64,000 nt of DNA, taken from Canna indica. Its lineage: Eukaryota; Streptophyta; Magnoliopsida; Zingiberales; Cannaceae. The stretch is taken from assembly GCA_034359265.1 (NCBI GenBank), contig CP136897.1, positions 32,661,501-32,725,500 of the forward strand, given 5' to 3'. The notes beneath the pieces are model-generated. The model was not told where the DNA came from, searched no databases, and saw only the letters and a list, made by a program, of their open reading frames with translations. Positions 35,419 through 47,846 of this stretch are shown in pieces. The position numbers and the translations under genes were made by a program. Every line of letters starts with the position of its first letter. Position 1 is the stretch's first letter.

Positions 35419-35537
35419 GGGTGCGATCATACCAGCACTAACGCACCGGATCCCATCAGAACTCCTAAGTTAAGCGTGCTTGGGCGAGAGTAGTACTAGG
35501 ATGGGTGACCGCGTGGGAAGTCCTCGTGTTGCACCTT
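35419..35537 (+). rRNA. 5S rRNA gene, copy 76
   Basis: Class R1 plus C93G: G48T, C93G, C95G. Confidence 0.94.
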
Positions 35538-35904
35538 TTTTTTTTACTACCTATTTGATTGCACGACGAGATCATTTTTTTTACCAATCTTTCTAACCAA
35601 ACGTTAAGGACGGACGACGTCGTCAACATAAAATTTGGCTGTCGATCGCCCGCGCAGGGCCCGCCGCAACCTCTACGGCCGGCTCGATCGACCAACCGAT
35701 CCGAAAAATTAAAATTTGTAAATAAATAAGAAATATAACATTTCAATTATTATTTTTCGTTTCGAACGGGCGTAACTCCGTGCATTATTGTCCGATTTCA
35801 CCTTTTCACGTGGCGCTAAAAGGTGCGCGAAGAGACGAAGAAAATGACCCCGAGCTATCCCTCGGACGCTCACCCTTATTAGCCGACGATCAGAAGTGCA
35901 TGAC

Positions 35905-36023
35905 GGGTGCGATCATACCAGCACTAACGCACCGGATCCCATCAGAACTCCGAAGTTAAGCGTGCTTGGGCGAGAGTAGTACTAGGATGGGTGACCCCTT
36001 GGAAAGTCCTCGTGTTGCACCTT
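35905..36023 (+). rRNA. 5S rRNA gene, copy 77
   Basis: C95T, G99A. Spacer carries GTGGATCG and GAGAAATAAC. Confidence 0.95.
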
Positions 36024-36223
36024 TTTTTTTACTACCTATTTGATTGCACGACGAGATCATTTTTTTTACCAATCTTTCTAACCAAACGTTAAGGACGGAC
36101 GACGTCGTCGACATAAAATTTGGCTGTGGATCGCCCGCGCGGGGCCCGCCGCAACCTCTACGGCCGGCTCGATCGACCAACCGACCCGAAAAATTAAAAT
36201 TTGTAAATAAATAAGAGAAATAA

Positions 36224-36333
36224 CATACCAGCACTAACGCACCGGATCTCATCAGAACTCTGAATTTAAGCGTGCTTGGGCGAGAGTAGTACTAGGATGG
36301 GTGACCCCCTGGGAAGTCCTCGTGTTGCACCTT
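36224..36333 (+). pseudogene. 5'-truncated 5S gene, copy 78
   Basis: First class T2 copy: starts at nucleotide 10; C35T, C47T, G51T. Followed by the spacer variants CTACCAATTT and CCCACCGCAAACTC. Confidence 0.92.
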
Positions 36334-36699
36334 TTTTTTTTACTACCAATTTGATTGCACGACGAGATCATTTTTTTTACCAATCTTTCTAACCAAACGT
36401 TAAGGACGGACGACGTCGTCGACATAAAATTTGGTTGTCGATCGCCCGCGCGGGGCCCACCGCAAACTCTACGGCCGGTTCGATCGACCAACCGACCCGA
36501 AAAATTAAACTTGTAAATAAATAAGAAATATAACATTTCAATTATTATTTTTCGTTTAAAACGGGAGTAACTCCGTGCATTATTGTCCGATTTTAGCTTT
36601 TCACGTGGTGCTAAAAGGCGCGCGAAGAGACGAAGAAAATGACCCCGAGCTATCCCTCGGACGCTCACCCTTATTAGCCGACGATCAGAATTGCATCAT

Positions 36700-36818
36700 G
36701 GGTGCGATCATACCAACACTAACGCACCGGATCCCATCAGAACTCCTAAGTTAAGCGTGCTTGGGCGAGAGTAGTACTAGGATGGGTGACCCCGTGGGAA
36801 GTCCTCGTGTTGCACCTT
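36700..36818 (+). rRNA. 5S rRNA gene, copy 79
   Basis: Class R1: G17A, G48T, C95G. Confidence 0.94.
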
Positions 36819-37185
36819 TTTTTTTTACTACCTATTTGATTGCACGACGAGATCATTTTTTTTACCAATCTTTCTAACCAAACGTTAAGGACGGACGACG
36901 TCGTCGACATAAAATTTGGCTGTCGATCGCCCGCGCGGGGCCCGCCGCAACCTCTACGGCCGGCTCAATCGACCAACCAATCCGAAAAATTAAAATTTGT
37001 AAATAAATAAGAAATATAACATTTCAATTATTATTTTTCGTTTTAAACGGGCGTAACTCCGTGCATTATTGTCCGATTTCACCTTTTCACGTGGCGCTAA
37101 AAGGTGCGCGAAGAGACGAAGAAAATGACCCCGAGCTATCCCTCGGACGCTCACCCTTATTAGCCGACGATCAGAAGTGCATGAC

Positions 37186-37304
37186 GGGTGCGATCATTCC
37201 AGCACTAACGCATCGGATCCCATTAGAACTCTGAAGTTAAGCGTGCTTGGGCCAGAGTAGTACTAGGATGGGTGACCCCCTGGGAAGTCCTCGTGTTGCA
37301 CCTT
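37186..37304 (+). rRNA. 5S rRNA gene, copy 80
   Basis: A13T, C28T, C39T, C47T, G68C. Confidence 0.94.
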
Positions 37305-37504
37305 TTTTTTTACTACCTATTTGATTGCACGACGAGATCATTTTTTTTACCAATCTTTCTAACCAAACGTTAAGGACGGACGACGTCGTCGACATAAAAT
37401 TTGGCTGTGGATCACCCGCGCGGGACCCGCCGCAACCTCTACGGCCGGCTGGATCGACCAACCGACCCGAAAAATTAAAATTTATAAATAAATAAGAGAA
37501 ATAA

Positions 37505-37614
37505 CATACCAGCACTAACGCACCGGATATCATCAGAACTCTGAATTTAAGCGTGCTTGGGCGAGAGTAGTACTAGGATGGGTGACCCCCTGGGAAGTCC
37601 TCGTGTTGCACCTT
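37505..37614 (+). pseudogene. 5'-truncated 5S gene, copy 81
   Basis: Class T2: C34A, C35T, C47T, G51T; 1281 bp from copy 78. Confidence 0.92.
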
Positions 37615-37979
37615 TTTTTTTACTACCAATTTGATTGCACGACGAGATCATTTTTTTTACCAATCTTTCTAACCAAACGTTAAGGACGGACGACGTCGTC
37701 GACATAAAATTTGGCTGTCGATCGCCCGCGCGGGGCCCACCGCAAACTCTACGGCCGGCTCGATCGACCAACCGACCCGAAAAATTAAATTTGTAAATAA
37801 ATAAGAAATATAACATTTCAATTATTATTTTTCGTTTAAAACGGGCGTAACTCCGTGCATTATTGTCCGATTTCAGCTTTTCACGTGGCGCTAAAAGGCG
37901 CGCCAAGAGACGAAGAAAATGACCCCGAGCTATCCCTCGGACGCTCACCCTTATTAGCCGACGATCAGAATTGCATCAC

Positions 37980-38098
37980 GAGTGCGATCGTACCAGCACT
38001 AACGCACCGGATCCCATCAGAACTCCGAAGTTAAGCGTGCTTGCGCGAGAGTAGTACTATGATGGGTGACCCCCTGGGAAGTCCTCGTGTTGCACCTT
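37980..38098 (+). rRNA. 5S rRNA gene, copy 82
   Basis: G2A, A11G, G65C, G81T; T run broken by G (TTTTGTTTT). Confidence 0.92.
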
Positions 38099-38464
38099 TT
38101 GTTTTACTTCCTATTTGATTGCACGACGAGATCATTTTTCTTAGCAATCTTTCTAACCAAACGTTAAGGACGGACGACGTAATCGACATAAAATTTGGCT
38201 GTCGATCGCCCGCGCGGGGCCCGCCGCAACCTCTACGGCCGGCTCGATCGACCAACCGGCCCGAAAAATTAAAATTTGTAAATAAATAAGAAAAATAACA
38301 TTTCATTTATTATTTTTCGTTTAAAACGGGCGTAACTTCGTGCATCATTGTCCGATTTTATCTTTTCACGTGGCGCTAAAAGGCGCGCGAAGAGACGAAG
38401 AAAATCACCCCGAGCTATCCCTCGGACGCTCAACCTTATTAGCCGACGATCAGAATTGCATGAT

Positions 38465-38583
38465 GGGTGCAATCATACCACAACTAACGCACCGGATCCC
38501 ATCAGAACTCCGAAGTTAAGCGTGCTTGGGCGAGAGTAGTACTAGGATGGGTGACCCCCTGGGAAGTCCTCGTTTTGCACCTT
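38465..38583 (+). rRNA. 5S rRNA gene, copy 83
   Basis: G7A, G17C, C18A, G110T. Confidence 0.94.
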
Positions 38584-38949
38584 TTTTTTTACTACCTATT
38601 TGATTGCATGACGAGATCATTTTTTTTACCAATCTTTCTAACCAAACGTTAAGGACGGACGACGTCATCGACATAAAATTTGGCTGTCGATCACCCGCGC
38701 GGGGCCCGCCGCAACCTCTACGGCCGGCTCGATCGACCAACCGGCCCGAAAAATTAAAATTTGTAAATAAATAAGAAAAATAACATTTCATTTATTATTT
38801 TTCGTTTAAAACGGGCGTAACTTCGTGCATCATTGTCCGATTTCATCTTTTCACGTGGCGCTAAAAGGCGCGCGAAGAGACGAAGAAAATCACCCCGAGC
38901 TATCCCTCGGACACTCAACCTTATTAGCCGACGATCAGAAGTGCACGAC

Positions 38950-39068
38950 GAGTGCGATCATACAAGCACTAACGCACCGGATCCCATCAGAACTCCGAAG
39001 TTAAGCGTGCTTGGGCGAGAGTAGTACTATGATGGGTGACCCCCTGGGAAGTCCTCGTGTTGCACCTT
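38950..39068 (+). rRNA. 5S rRNA gene, copy 84
   Basis: G2A, C15A, G81T; shares G2A and G81T with copy 82. Confidence 0.94.
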
Positions 39069-39434
39069 TTTTTTTACTACCTATTTGATTGCACGACGAG
39101 ATCATTTTTTTTACCAATCTTTCTAACCAAACGTTAAGGACGGACGACGTCGTCGACATAAAATTTGGCTGTCGATCGCCCGCGCGGGGCCCGCCGCAAC
39201 CTCTACGGCCGACTCGATCGACCAACCGATCCGAAAAATTAAAATTTATAAATAAATAAGAAATATAACATTTCAATTATTATTTTTCGTTTTAAACGGG
39301 CGTAACTCCGTGCATTATTGTCCGATTTCACCTTTTCACGTGGCGCTAAAAGGTGCCCGAAGAGACGAAGAAAATGACCCCGAGCTATCCCTCGGACGCT
39401 CACCCTTATTAGCCGACGATCAGAATTGCATCAT

Positions 39435-39553
39435 GGGTGCGATCATACCAGCACTAACGCACCGGATCCCATCAGAACTCCTAAGTTAAGCGTGCTTGGG
39501 CGAGAGTAGTACTAGGATGGGTGACCCCCTGGGAAGTCCTCTTGTTGCACCTT
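39435..39553 (+). rRNA. 5S rRNA gene, copy 85
   Basis: G48T, G108T; the only G48T copy without C95G, hence probably recombinant. Confidence 0.94.
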
Positions 39554-39752
39554 TTTTTTTACTACCTATTTGATTGCACGACGAGATCATTTTTTTTACC
39601 AATCTTTCTAACCAAACGTTAAGGACGGACGACGTCGTCGACATAAAATTTGGCTGTCGATCGCCCGCGCGGGGCCCGCCGCAACCTCTAAGGCCGGCTC
39701 GATCGACCACCGACCCGAAAAATTAAAATTTGTAAATAAATAAGAGAAATAA

Positions 39753-39862
39753 CATACCAGCACTAACGCACCGGATCTCATCAGAACTCTGAATTTAGGC
39801 GTGCTTGGGCGAGAGTAGTACTAGGATGGGTGACCCCCTGGGAAGTCCTCGTGTTGCACCTT
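39753..39862 (+). pseudogene. 5'-truncated 5S gene, copy 86
   Basis: Class T2: C35T, C47T, G51T, A55G. Confidence 0.92.
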
Positions 39863-40228
39863 TTTTTTTTACTACCAATTTGATTGCACGACGAGATCAT
39901 TTTTTTTACCAATCTTTCTAACCAAACGTTAAGGACGGACGACGTCGTCGACATAAAATTTGGCTGTCGATCCCCCGCGCGGGGCCCACCGCAAACTCTA
40001 CGGCCGGCTCGATCGACCAACCGACCCGAAAAATTAAATTTGTAAATAAATAAGAAATATAACATTTCAATTATTATTTTTCGTTTAAAACGGGCGAAAC
40101 TCCGTGCATTATTGTCCGATTTCAGCTTTTCACGTGGCACTAAAAGGCGCGCGAAGAGACGAAGAAAATGACCCCGAGCTATCCCTCGGACGCTCACCCT
40201 TATTAGCCGACGATCAGAATTGCATCAT

Positions 40229-40347
40229 GGGTGCGATCATACCAGCACTAACGCACCGGATCCCATCAGAACTCCTAAGTTAAGCGTGCTTGGGCGAGAG
40301 TAGTACTAGGATGGGTGACCCCGTGGGAAGTCCTCGTGTTGCACCTT
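40229..40347 (+). rRNA. 5S rRNA gene, copy 87
   Basis: Class R1: G48T, C95G. Confidence 0.95.
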
Positions 40348-40713
40348 TTTTTTTTACTACCTATTTGATTGCACGACGAGATCATTTTTTTTACCAATCT
40401 TTCTAACCAAACGTTAAGGACGGACGACGTCGTCGACATAAAATTTGGCTGTCGATCGCCAGCGCAGGGCCCGCCGCAACCTCTACGGCCGGCTCGATCG
40501 ACCAACCGATCCGAAAAATTAAAATTTGTAAATAAATAAGAAATATAACATTTCAATTATTATTTTTCGTTTAAAACGGGCGTAACTCCGTGCATTATTG
40601 TCCGATTTCAGCTTTTCACGTGGCCTAAAAGGCGCGCGAAGAGACGAAGAAAATGACCCCGAGCTATCCCTCGGACGCTCACCCTTATTAGCCGACGATC
40701 AGAATTGCATCAT

Positions 40714-40832
40714 GGGTGCGATCATACCAGCACTAACGCACCGGATCCCATCAGAACTCCTAAGTTAAGCGTGCTTGGGCGAGAGTAGTACTAGGATGGG
40801 TGACCCCGTGGGAAGTCCTCGTGTTGCACCTT
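40714..40832 (+). rRNA. 5S rRNA gene, copy 88
   Basis: Class R1: G48T, C95G. Confidence 0.95.
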
Positions 40833-41199
40833 TTTTTTTTACTACCTATTTGATTGCACGACGAGATCATTTTTTTTACCAATCTTTCTAACCAAACGTT
40901 AAGGACGGACGACGTCGTCGACATAAAATTTGGATGTCGATCGCCCGCGCAGGGCCCGCCGCAACCTCTACGGCCGGCTCGATCGACCAACCGATCCGAA
41001 AAATTAAAATTTGTAAATAAATAAGAAATATAACATTTCAATTATTATTTTTCGTTTAAAACGGGCGTAACTCCGTGCATTATTGTCCGATTTTAGCTTT
41101 TCACGTGGCGCTAAAAGGCGCGCGAAGAGACGAAGAAAATGACCCCGAGCTATCCCTCGGACGCTCACCCTTATTAGCCGACGATCAGAAGTGCATCAC

Positions 41200-41316
41200 G
41201 GGTGCGATCATACCAGCACTAACGCACCGGATCCCATCAGAACTCCGAAGTTAAGCGTGCTTGGGCGAGAGTAGTACTAGGATGGGTGACCCCCTCGGAA
41301 GCCCTCGTGTTCCACC
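41200..41316 (+). rRNA. 5S rRNA gene, copy 89, terminator deleted
   Basis: Class R5: G97C, T103C, G113C; G113C breaks helix I. Confidence 0.93.
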
Positions 41317-41338
41317 TATTTCATTGCACGACGAGATC

Positions 41339-41347
41339 TTTTTTTTT
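41339..41347 (+). terminator. Only T-run terminator of copy 89
   Basis: Nine T about 22 nt past the gene end. Confidence 0.7.
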
Positions 41348-41658
41348 ACCAATCTTTCTAACCAAACGTTAAGGACGGACGACGTTGTCGACATAAAATT
41401 TGGCGGTCGATCGCCCGCCGCAACCTCTACGGCTGGCTCGATCGACCAACCGACCCGAAAAATTAAAATTTGTAAATAAATAAGAAAAATAACATTTCAA
41501 TTATTATTTTTCGTTTAAAACGGGCGTAACTCCGTGAATTATTGTTCGATTTCAGTTTTTCACGTGGCGTTAAAAGGCGCGCGAAGAGACGAGGAAAATG
41601 ACCCCGAGCTATCCCTCGGACGCTCACCCTTATTAGCCGACGATCAGAAGTGCATGAT

Positions 41659-41777
41659 GGGTGCGATCATACCACCACTAATGCACCAGATCCCATCAGA
41701 ACTCCGAAGTTAAGCCTGCTTGGGTGAGAGTAGTACTAGGATGGGTGACCCCCTAGGAAGTCCTCGTGTTGCACCTT
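41659..41777 (+). rRNA. 5S rRNA gene, copy 90
   Basis: Class R3: G17C, C24T, G30A, G58C, C67T, G97A; terminator interrupted (TTTCTTTTT). Confidence 0.93.
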
Positions 41778-42143
41778 TCTTTTTACTACCTATTTGATTG
41801 CACGACAAGATCATTTTTTTTACCAATCTTTCTAACCAAACGTTAAGGACGGACGACGTCGTCGACATAAAATTTGGCTGTCGATCGCCCGCGCGGGGCC
41901 CGCCGCAACGTCTACGGCCGGCTCGATCGACCAACCGACCCAAAAAATTAAAATTTGTAAATAAATAAGAAAAATAACATTTCAATTATTATTTTTCGTT
42001 TAAAACGGGCGTAACTCCGTGCATTATTGTCCGATTTCAGATTTTCACGTGGCGCTAAAAGGCGCGCGAACAGACGAAGAAAATGACCCCGAGCTATCCC
42101 TCGGACGCTCACCCTTATTAGCCGACGATCAGAATTGCATCAT

Positions 42144-42262
42144 GGTTGCGATCATACCAGCATTAACGCACCGGATCCCATTAGAACTCTGAAGTTAAGC
42201 GTGCTTGGGCGAGAGTAGTACTTGGATGGGTGACACCCTGGGAAGTCCTCGTGTTGCACCTT
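42144..42262 (+). rRNA. 5S rRNA gene, copy 91
   Basis: Class R2: G3T, C20T, C39T, C47T, A80T, C92A. Confidence 0.93.
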
Positions 42263-42462
42263 TTTTTTTACTACCTATTTGATTGCACGACGAGATCATT
42301 TTTTTTACCAATTTTTCTAACCAAACGTTAAGGACGGACGACGTCGTCGACATAAAATTTGGCTGTCGATCGCCCGCGCGGGGCCCGCCGCAACCTCTAC
42401 GGCCGGCTCGATCGACCAACCGACCCAAAAAATTAAAATTTGTAAATAAATAAGAAAAATAT

Positions 42463-42572
42463 CATAACAGCACTAACTCACCGGATCCCATCAGAACTCC
42501 GAAGTTAAGCGTGCTACGGCAAGAATAGTACTAGGATGGGTGACCCACTGGGAAGTCCTCGTGTTGTACCTT
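42463..42572 (+). pseudogene. 5'-truncated 5S gene, copy 92
   Basis: Class T1: C14A, G25T, T63A, G64C, G68A, G72A, C94A, C114T. Confidence 0.91.
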
Positions 42573-42939
42573 TTTTTTTTACTACCAATTTGATTGCACG
42601 ATGAGATCATTTTTTTTACCAATCTTTCTAACCAAAAGTTAAGGACGGACGACGTCGTCGACATAAAATTTGGCTGTCGATCCCCCGCGCGGGGCCCGCC
42701 GCAACCTCTACGGCCGGCTCGATCGACCAACCGACCCGAAAAATTAAAATTTGTAAATAAATAAGAAATATAACATTTCAATTATTATTTTTCGTTTAAA
42801 ACGGGCGTAACTCCGTGCATTATTGTCCGATTTCAGCTTTTCACGTGGCGCTAAAAGGCGCGCGAAGAGACGAAGAAAATGACCCCGAGCTATCCCTCGG
42901 ACGCTCACCCTTATTAGCCGACGATCAGAATTGCATCAA

Positions 42940-43058
42940 GGGTGCGATCATACCAGCACTAACGCACCGGATCCCATCAGAACTCCTAAGTTAAGCGTGC
43001 TTGGGCGAGAGTAGTACTAGGATGGGTGACCCCGTGGGAAGTCCTCGTGTTGCACCTT
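42940..43058 (+). rRNA. 5S rRNA gene, copy 93
   Basis: Class R1: G48T, C95G; A at -1. Confidence 0.95.
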
Positions 43059-43425
43059 TTTTTTTTACTACCTATTTGATTGCACGACGAGATCATTTTT
43101 TTTACCAATCTTTCTAACCAAACGTTAAGGACGGACGACGTCGTCAACAGAAAATTTGGCTGTCGATCGCCCGCGCAGGGCCCGCCGCAACCTCTACGGC
43201 CGGCTCGATCGACCAACCGATCCGAAAAATTAAAATTTGTAAATAAATAAGAAATATAACATTTCAATTATTATTTTTCGTTTAAAACGGGCGTAACTCC
43301 GTGCATTATTGTCCGATTTCAGCTTTTCACGTGGCGCTAAAAGGCGCGCGAACAGACGAAGAAAATGACCCTGAGCTATCCCTCGGACGCTCACCCTTAT
43401 TAGCCGACGATCAGAATTGCATCAC

Positions 43426-43544
43426 GGTTGCGATCGTACCAGCATTAACGCACCGGATCCCATTAGAACTCTGAAGTTAAGCGTGCTTGGGCGAGAGTAG
43501 TACTTGGATGGGTGACCCCGTGGGAAGTCCTCGTGTTGCACCTT
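43426..43544 (+). rRNA. 5S rRNA gene, copy 94
   Basis: Class R2 with R1-type C95G: G3T, A11G, C20T, C39T, C47T, A80T, C95G. Confidence 0.93.
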
Positions 43545-43744
43545 TTTTTTTACTACCTATTTGATTGCACGACGAGATCATTTTTTTTACCAATCTTTCT
43601 AACCAAACGTTAAGGACGGACGACGTCGTCGACATAAAATTTAGCTGTCGATCGCCCGCGCGGGGCCCGCCGCAACCTCTACGGCCGGCTCGATCGACCA
43701 ACCGACCCGAACAATTAAAATTTGTAAATAAATAAGAAAAATAA

Positions 43745-43854
43745 CAGAACAACACTAACTCACCGGATCCCATCAGAACTCCGAAGTTAAGCGTGCTACG
43801 GCAAGAGTAGTACTAGGATGGGTGACCCCCTGGGAAGTTCTCGTGTTGTACCTT
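43745..43854 (+). pseudogene. 5'-truncated 5S gene, copy 95
   Basis: Class T1: T12G, C14A, G17A, G25T, T63A, G64C, G68A, C104T, C114T. Confidence 0.9.
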
Positions 43855-44221
43855 TTTTTTTTACTACCAATTTGATTGCACGACGAGATCATTTTTTTTA
43901 CCAATCTTTCTAACCAAAAGTTAAGGACGGACGACGTCGTCGACATAAAATTTGGCTGTCGATCGCCCGCGCGGGGCCCGCCGCAACCTCTACGGCCGGC
44001 TCGATCGACCAACCGACCCGAAAAATTAAAATTTGTAAATAAATAAGAAATATAACATTTCAATTATTATTTTTCGTTTAAAACGGGCGTAACTCCGTGC
44101 ATTATTGTCCGATTTTAGCTTTTCACGTGGCGCTAAAAGGCGCGCGAAGAGACGAAGAAAATGACCCCGAGCTATCCCTCGGACGCTCACCCTTATTAGC
44201 CGACGATCAGAATTGCATCAT

Positions 44222-44340
44222 GGGTGCGATCATACCAGCACTAACGCACCGGATCCCATCAGAACTCCTAAGTTAAGCGTGCTTGGGCGAGAGTAGTACT
44301 AGGATGGGTGACCCCGTGGGAAGTCCTCGTGTTGCACCTT
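44222..44340 (+). rRNA. 5S rRNA gene, copy 96
   Basis: Class R1: G48T, C95G. Confidence 0.95.
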
Positions 44341-44707
44341 TTTTTTTTACTACCTATTTGATTGCACGACGAGATCATTTTTTTTACCAATCTTTCTAAC
44401 CAAACGTTAAGGACGGACGACGTCGTCGACATAAAATTTGGATGTCGATCGCCCGCGCAGGGCCCGCCGCAACCTCTACGGCCGGCTCGATCGACCAACC
44501 GATCCGAAAAATCAAAATTTGTAAATAAATAAGAAATATAACATTTCAATTATTATTTTTCGTTTAAAACGGGCGTAACTCCGTGCATTATTGTCCGATT
44601 TCAGCTTTTCACGTGGCGCTAAAAGGCGCGCGAAGAGACGAAGAAAATGACCCCGAGCTATCCCTCGGACGCTCACCCTTATTAGCCGACGATCAGAAGT
44701 GCATCAC

Positions 44708-44824
44708 GGGTGCGATCATACCAGCACTAACGCACCGGATCCCATCAGAACTCCGAAGTTAAGCGTGCTTGGGCGAGAGTAGTACTAGGATGGGTGACCC
44801 CCTCGGAAGCCCTCGTGTTGCACC
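44708..44824 (+). rRNA. 5S rRNA gene, copy 97, terminator deleted
   Basis: Class R5: G97C, T103C. Confidence 0.94.
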
Positions 44825-44846
44825 TATTTCATTGCACGACGAGATC

Positions 44847-44855
44847 TTTTTTTTT
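44847..44855 (+). terminator. Only T-run terminator of copy 97
   Basis: Nine T about 22 nt past the gene end. Confidence 0.7.
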
Positions 44856-45166
44856 ACCAATCTTTCTAACCAAACGTTAAGGACGGACGACGTTGTCGAC
44901 ATAAAATTTGGCGGTCGATCGCCCGCCGCAACCTCTACGGCTGGCTCGATCGACCAACCGACCCGAAAAATTAAAATTTGTAAATAAATAAGAAAAATAA
45001 CATTTCAATTATTATTTTTCGTTTAAAACGGGCGTAACTCCGTGCATTATTGTTCGATTTCAGTTTTTCACGTGGCGTTAAAAGGCGCGCGAAGAGACGA
45101 GGAAAATGACCCCGAGCTATCCCTCGGACGCTCACCCTTATTAGCCGACGATCAGAAGTGCATGAT

Positions 45167-45285
45167 GGGTGCGATCATACCACCACTAACGCACCAGATC
45201 CCATCAGAACTCCGAAGTTAAGCCTGCTTGGGTGAGAGTAGTACTAGGATGGGTGACCCCCTAGGAAGTCCTCGTGTTGCACCTT
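45167..45285 (+). rRNA. 5S rRNA gene, copy 98
   Basis: Class R3: G17C, G30A, G58C, C67T, G97A. Confidence 0.93.
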
Positions 45286-45651
45286 TCTTTTTACTACCTA
45301 TTTGATTGCACGACAAGATCATTTTTTTTACCAATCTTTCTAACCAAACGTTAAGGACGGACGACGTCGTCGACATAAAATTTGGCTGTCGATCGCCCGC
45401 GCGGGGCCCGCCGCAACCTCTACGGCCGGCTCGATCGACCAACCGACCCAAAAAATTAAAATTTGTAAATAAATAAGAAAAATAACATTTCAATTATTAT
45501 TTTTCGTTTAAAACGGGCGTAACTCCGTGCATTATTGTCCGATTTCAGATTTTCACGTGGCGCTAAAAGGCGCGCGAACAGACGAAGAAAATGACCCCGA
45601 GCTATCCCTCGGACGCTCACCCTTATTAGCCGACGATCAGAATTGCATCAT

Positions 45652-45770
45652 GGTTGCGATCATACCAGCATTAACGCACCGGATCCCATTAGAACTCTGA
45701 AGTTAAGCGTGCTTGGGCGAGAGTAGTACTTGGATGGGTGACACCCTGGGAAGTCCTCGTGTTGCACCTT
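45652..45770 (+). rRNA. 5S rRNA gene, copy 99
   Basis: Class R2: G3T, C20T, C39T, C47T, A80T, C92A; duplicate of copy 91. Confidence 0.93.
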
Positions 45771-45969
45771 TTTTTTTACTACCTATTTGATTGCACGACG
45801 AGATCATTTTTTTTACCAATTTTTCTAACCAAACGTTAAGGACGGACGACGTCGTCGACATAAAATTTGGCTGTCGATCGCCCGCGCGGGGCCCGCCGCA
45901 ACCTCTACGGCCGGCTCGATCGACCAACCGACCCGAAAATTAAAATTTGTAAATAAATAAGAATAATAA

Positions 45970-46079
45970 CATAACAGCACTAACTCACCGGATCCCATCA
46001 GAACTCCGAAGTTAAGCGTGCTACGGCAAGAGTAGTACTAGGATGGGTGACCCACTGGGAAGTCCTCGTGTTGTACCTT
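45970..46079 (+). pseudogene. 5'-truncated 5S gene, copy 100
   Basis: Class T1: C14A, G25T, T63A, G64C, G68A, C94A, C114T. Confidence 0.91.
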
Positions 46080-46446
46080 TTTTTTTTACTACCAATTTGA
46101 TTGCACGATGAGATCATTTTTTTTACCAATCTTTCTAACCAAAAGTTAAGGACGGACGACGTCGTCGACATAAAATTTGGCTGTCGATCGCCCGCGCGGG
46201 GCCCGCCGCAACCTCTACGGCCGGCTCGATCGACCAACCGACCCGAAAAATTAAAATTTGTAAATAAATAAGAAATATAACATTTCAATTATTATTTTTC
46301 GTTTAAAACGGGCGTAACTCCGTGCATTATTGTCCGATTTCAGCTTTTCACGTGGCGCTAAAAGGCGCGCGAAGAGACGAAGAAAATGACCCCGAGCTAT
46401 CCCTCGGACGCTCACCCTTATTAGCCGACGATCAGAATTGCATCAA

Positions 46447-46565
46447 GGGTGCGATCATACCAGCACTAACGCACCGGATCCCATCAGAACTCCTAAGTTA
46501 AGCGTGCTTGGGCGAGAGTAGTACTAGGATGGGTGACCCCGTGGGAAGTCCTCGTGTTGCACCTT
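46447..46565 (+). rRNA. 5S rRNA gene, copy 101
   Basis: Class R1: G48T, C95G; A at -1. Confidence 0.95.
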
Positions 46566-46932
46566 TTTTTTTTACTACCTATTTGATTGCACGACGAGAT
46601 CATTTTTTTTACCAATCTTTCTAACCAAACGTTAAGGACGGACGACGTCGTCAACATAAAATTTGGCTGTCGATCGCCCGCGCAGGGCCCGCCGCAACCT
46701 CTACGGCCGGCTCGATCGACCAACCGATCCGAAAAATTAAAATTTGTAAACAAATAAGAAATATAACATTTCAATTATTATTTTTCGTTTAAAACGGGCG
46801 TAACTCCGTGCATTATTGTCCGATTTCAGCTTTTCACGTGGCGCAAAAAGGCGCGTGAAGAGACGAAGAAAATGACCCCGAGCTATCCCTCGGACGCTCA
46901 CCCTTATTAGCCGACGATCAGAAGTGCATGAT

Positions 46933-47051
46933 GGGTGCGATCATACCACCACTAACGCACCAGATCCCATCAGAACTCCGAAGTTAAGCCTGCTTGGGTG
47001 AGAGTAGTACTAGGATGGGTGACCCCCTAGGAAGTCCTCGTGTTGCACCTT
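46933..47051 (+). rRNA. 5S rRNA gene, copy 102
   Basis: Class R3, same changes as copy 98. Confidence 0.93.
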
Positions 47052-47417
47052 TCTTTTTACTACCTATTTGATTGCACGACAAGATCATTTTTTTTACCAA
47101 TCTTTCTAACCAAACGTTAAGGACGGACGACGTCGTCGACATAAAATTTGGCTGTCGATCGCCCGCGCGGGGCCCGCCGCAACCTCTACGGCCGGCTCGA
47201 TCGACCAACCGACCCAAAAAATTAAAATTTGTAAATAAATAAGAAAAATAACATTTCAATTATTATTTTTCGTTGAAAACGGGCGTAACTCCGTGCATTA
47301 TTGTCCGATTTCAAATTTTCACGTGGCGCTAAAAGGCGCGCGAACAGACGAAGAAAATGACCCCGAGCTATCCCTCGGACGCTCACCCTTATTAGCCGAC
47401 GATCAGAATTGCATTAC

Positions 47418-47536
47418 GGTTGCGATCGTACCAGCATTAACGCACCGGATCCCATTAGAACTCTGAAGTTAAGCGTGCTTGGGCGAGAGTAGTACTTGGA
47501 TGGGTGACCCCGTGGGAAGTCCTCGTGTTGCACCTT
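47418..47536 (+). rRNA. 5S rRNA gene, copy 103
   Basis: Class R2, same seven changes as copy 94. Confidence 0.93.
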
Positions 47537-47736
47537 TTTTTTTACTACCTATTTGATTGCACGACGAGATCATTTTTTTTACCAATCTTTCTAACCAAAC
47601 GTTAAGGACGGACGACGTCGTCGACATAAAATTTGGCTGTCGATCGCCCGCGCGGGGCCCGCCGCAACCTCTACGGCCGGCTCGATCGACCAACCGACCC
47701 GAACAATTAAAATTTGTAAATAAATAAGAAAAATAA

Positions 47737-47846
47737 CAGAACAACACTAACTCACCGGATCCCATCAGAACTCCGAAGTTAAGCGTGCTACGGCAAGAGT
47801 AGTACTAGGATGGGTGACCCCCTGGGAAGTCCTCGTGTTGTACCTT
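47737..47846 (+). pseudogene. 5'-truncated 5S gene, copy 104
   Basis: Class T1: T12G, C14A, G17A, G25T, T63A, G64C, G68A, C114T. Confidence 0.9.

Larger units (their letters stand above)
41200..44707 (+). repeat. 3.5-kb segmental duplication, first copy
   Basis: Copies 89-93 (R5, R3, R2, T1, R1) recur as copies 97-101 at an offset of 3507-3508 bp; copies 94-96 then recur as 103-105 at 3992 bp, with the R3 copy 102 added. Confidence 0.8.
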
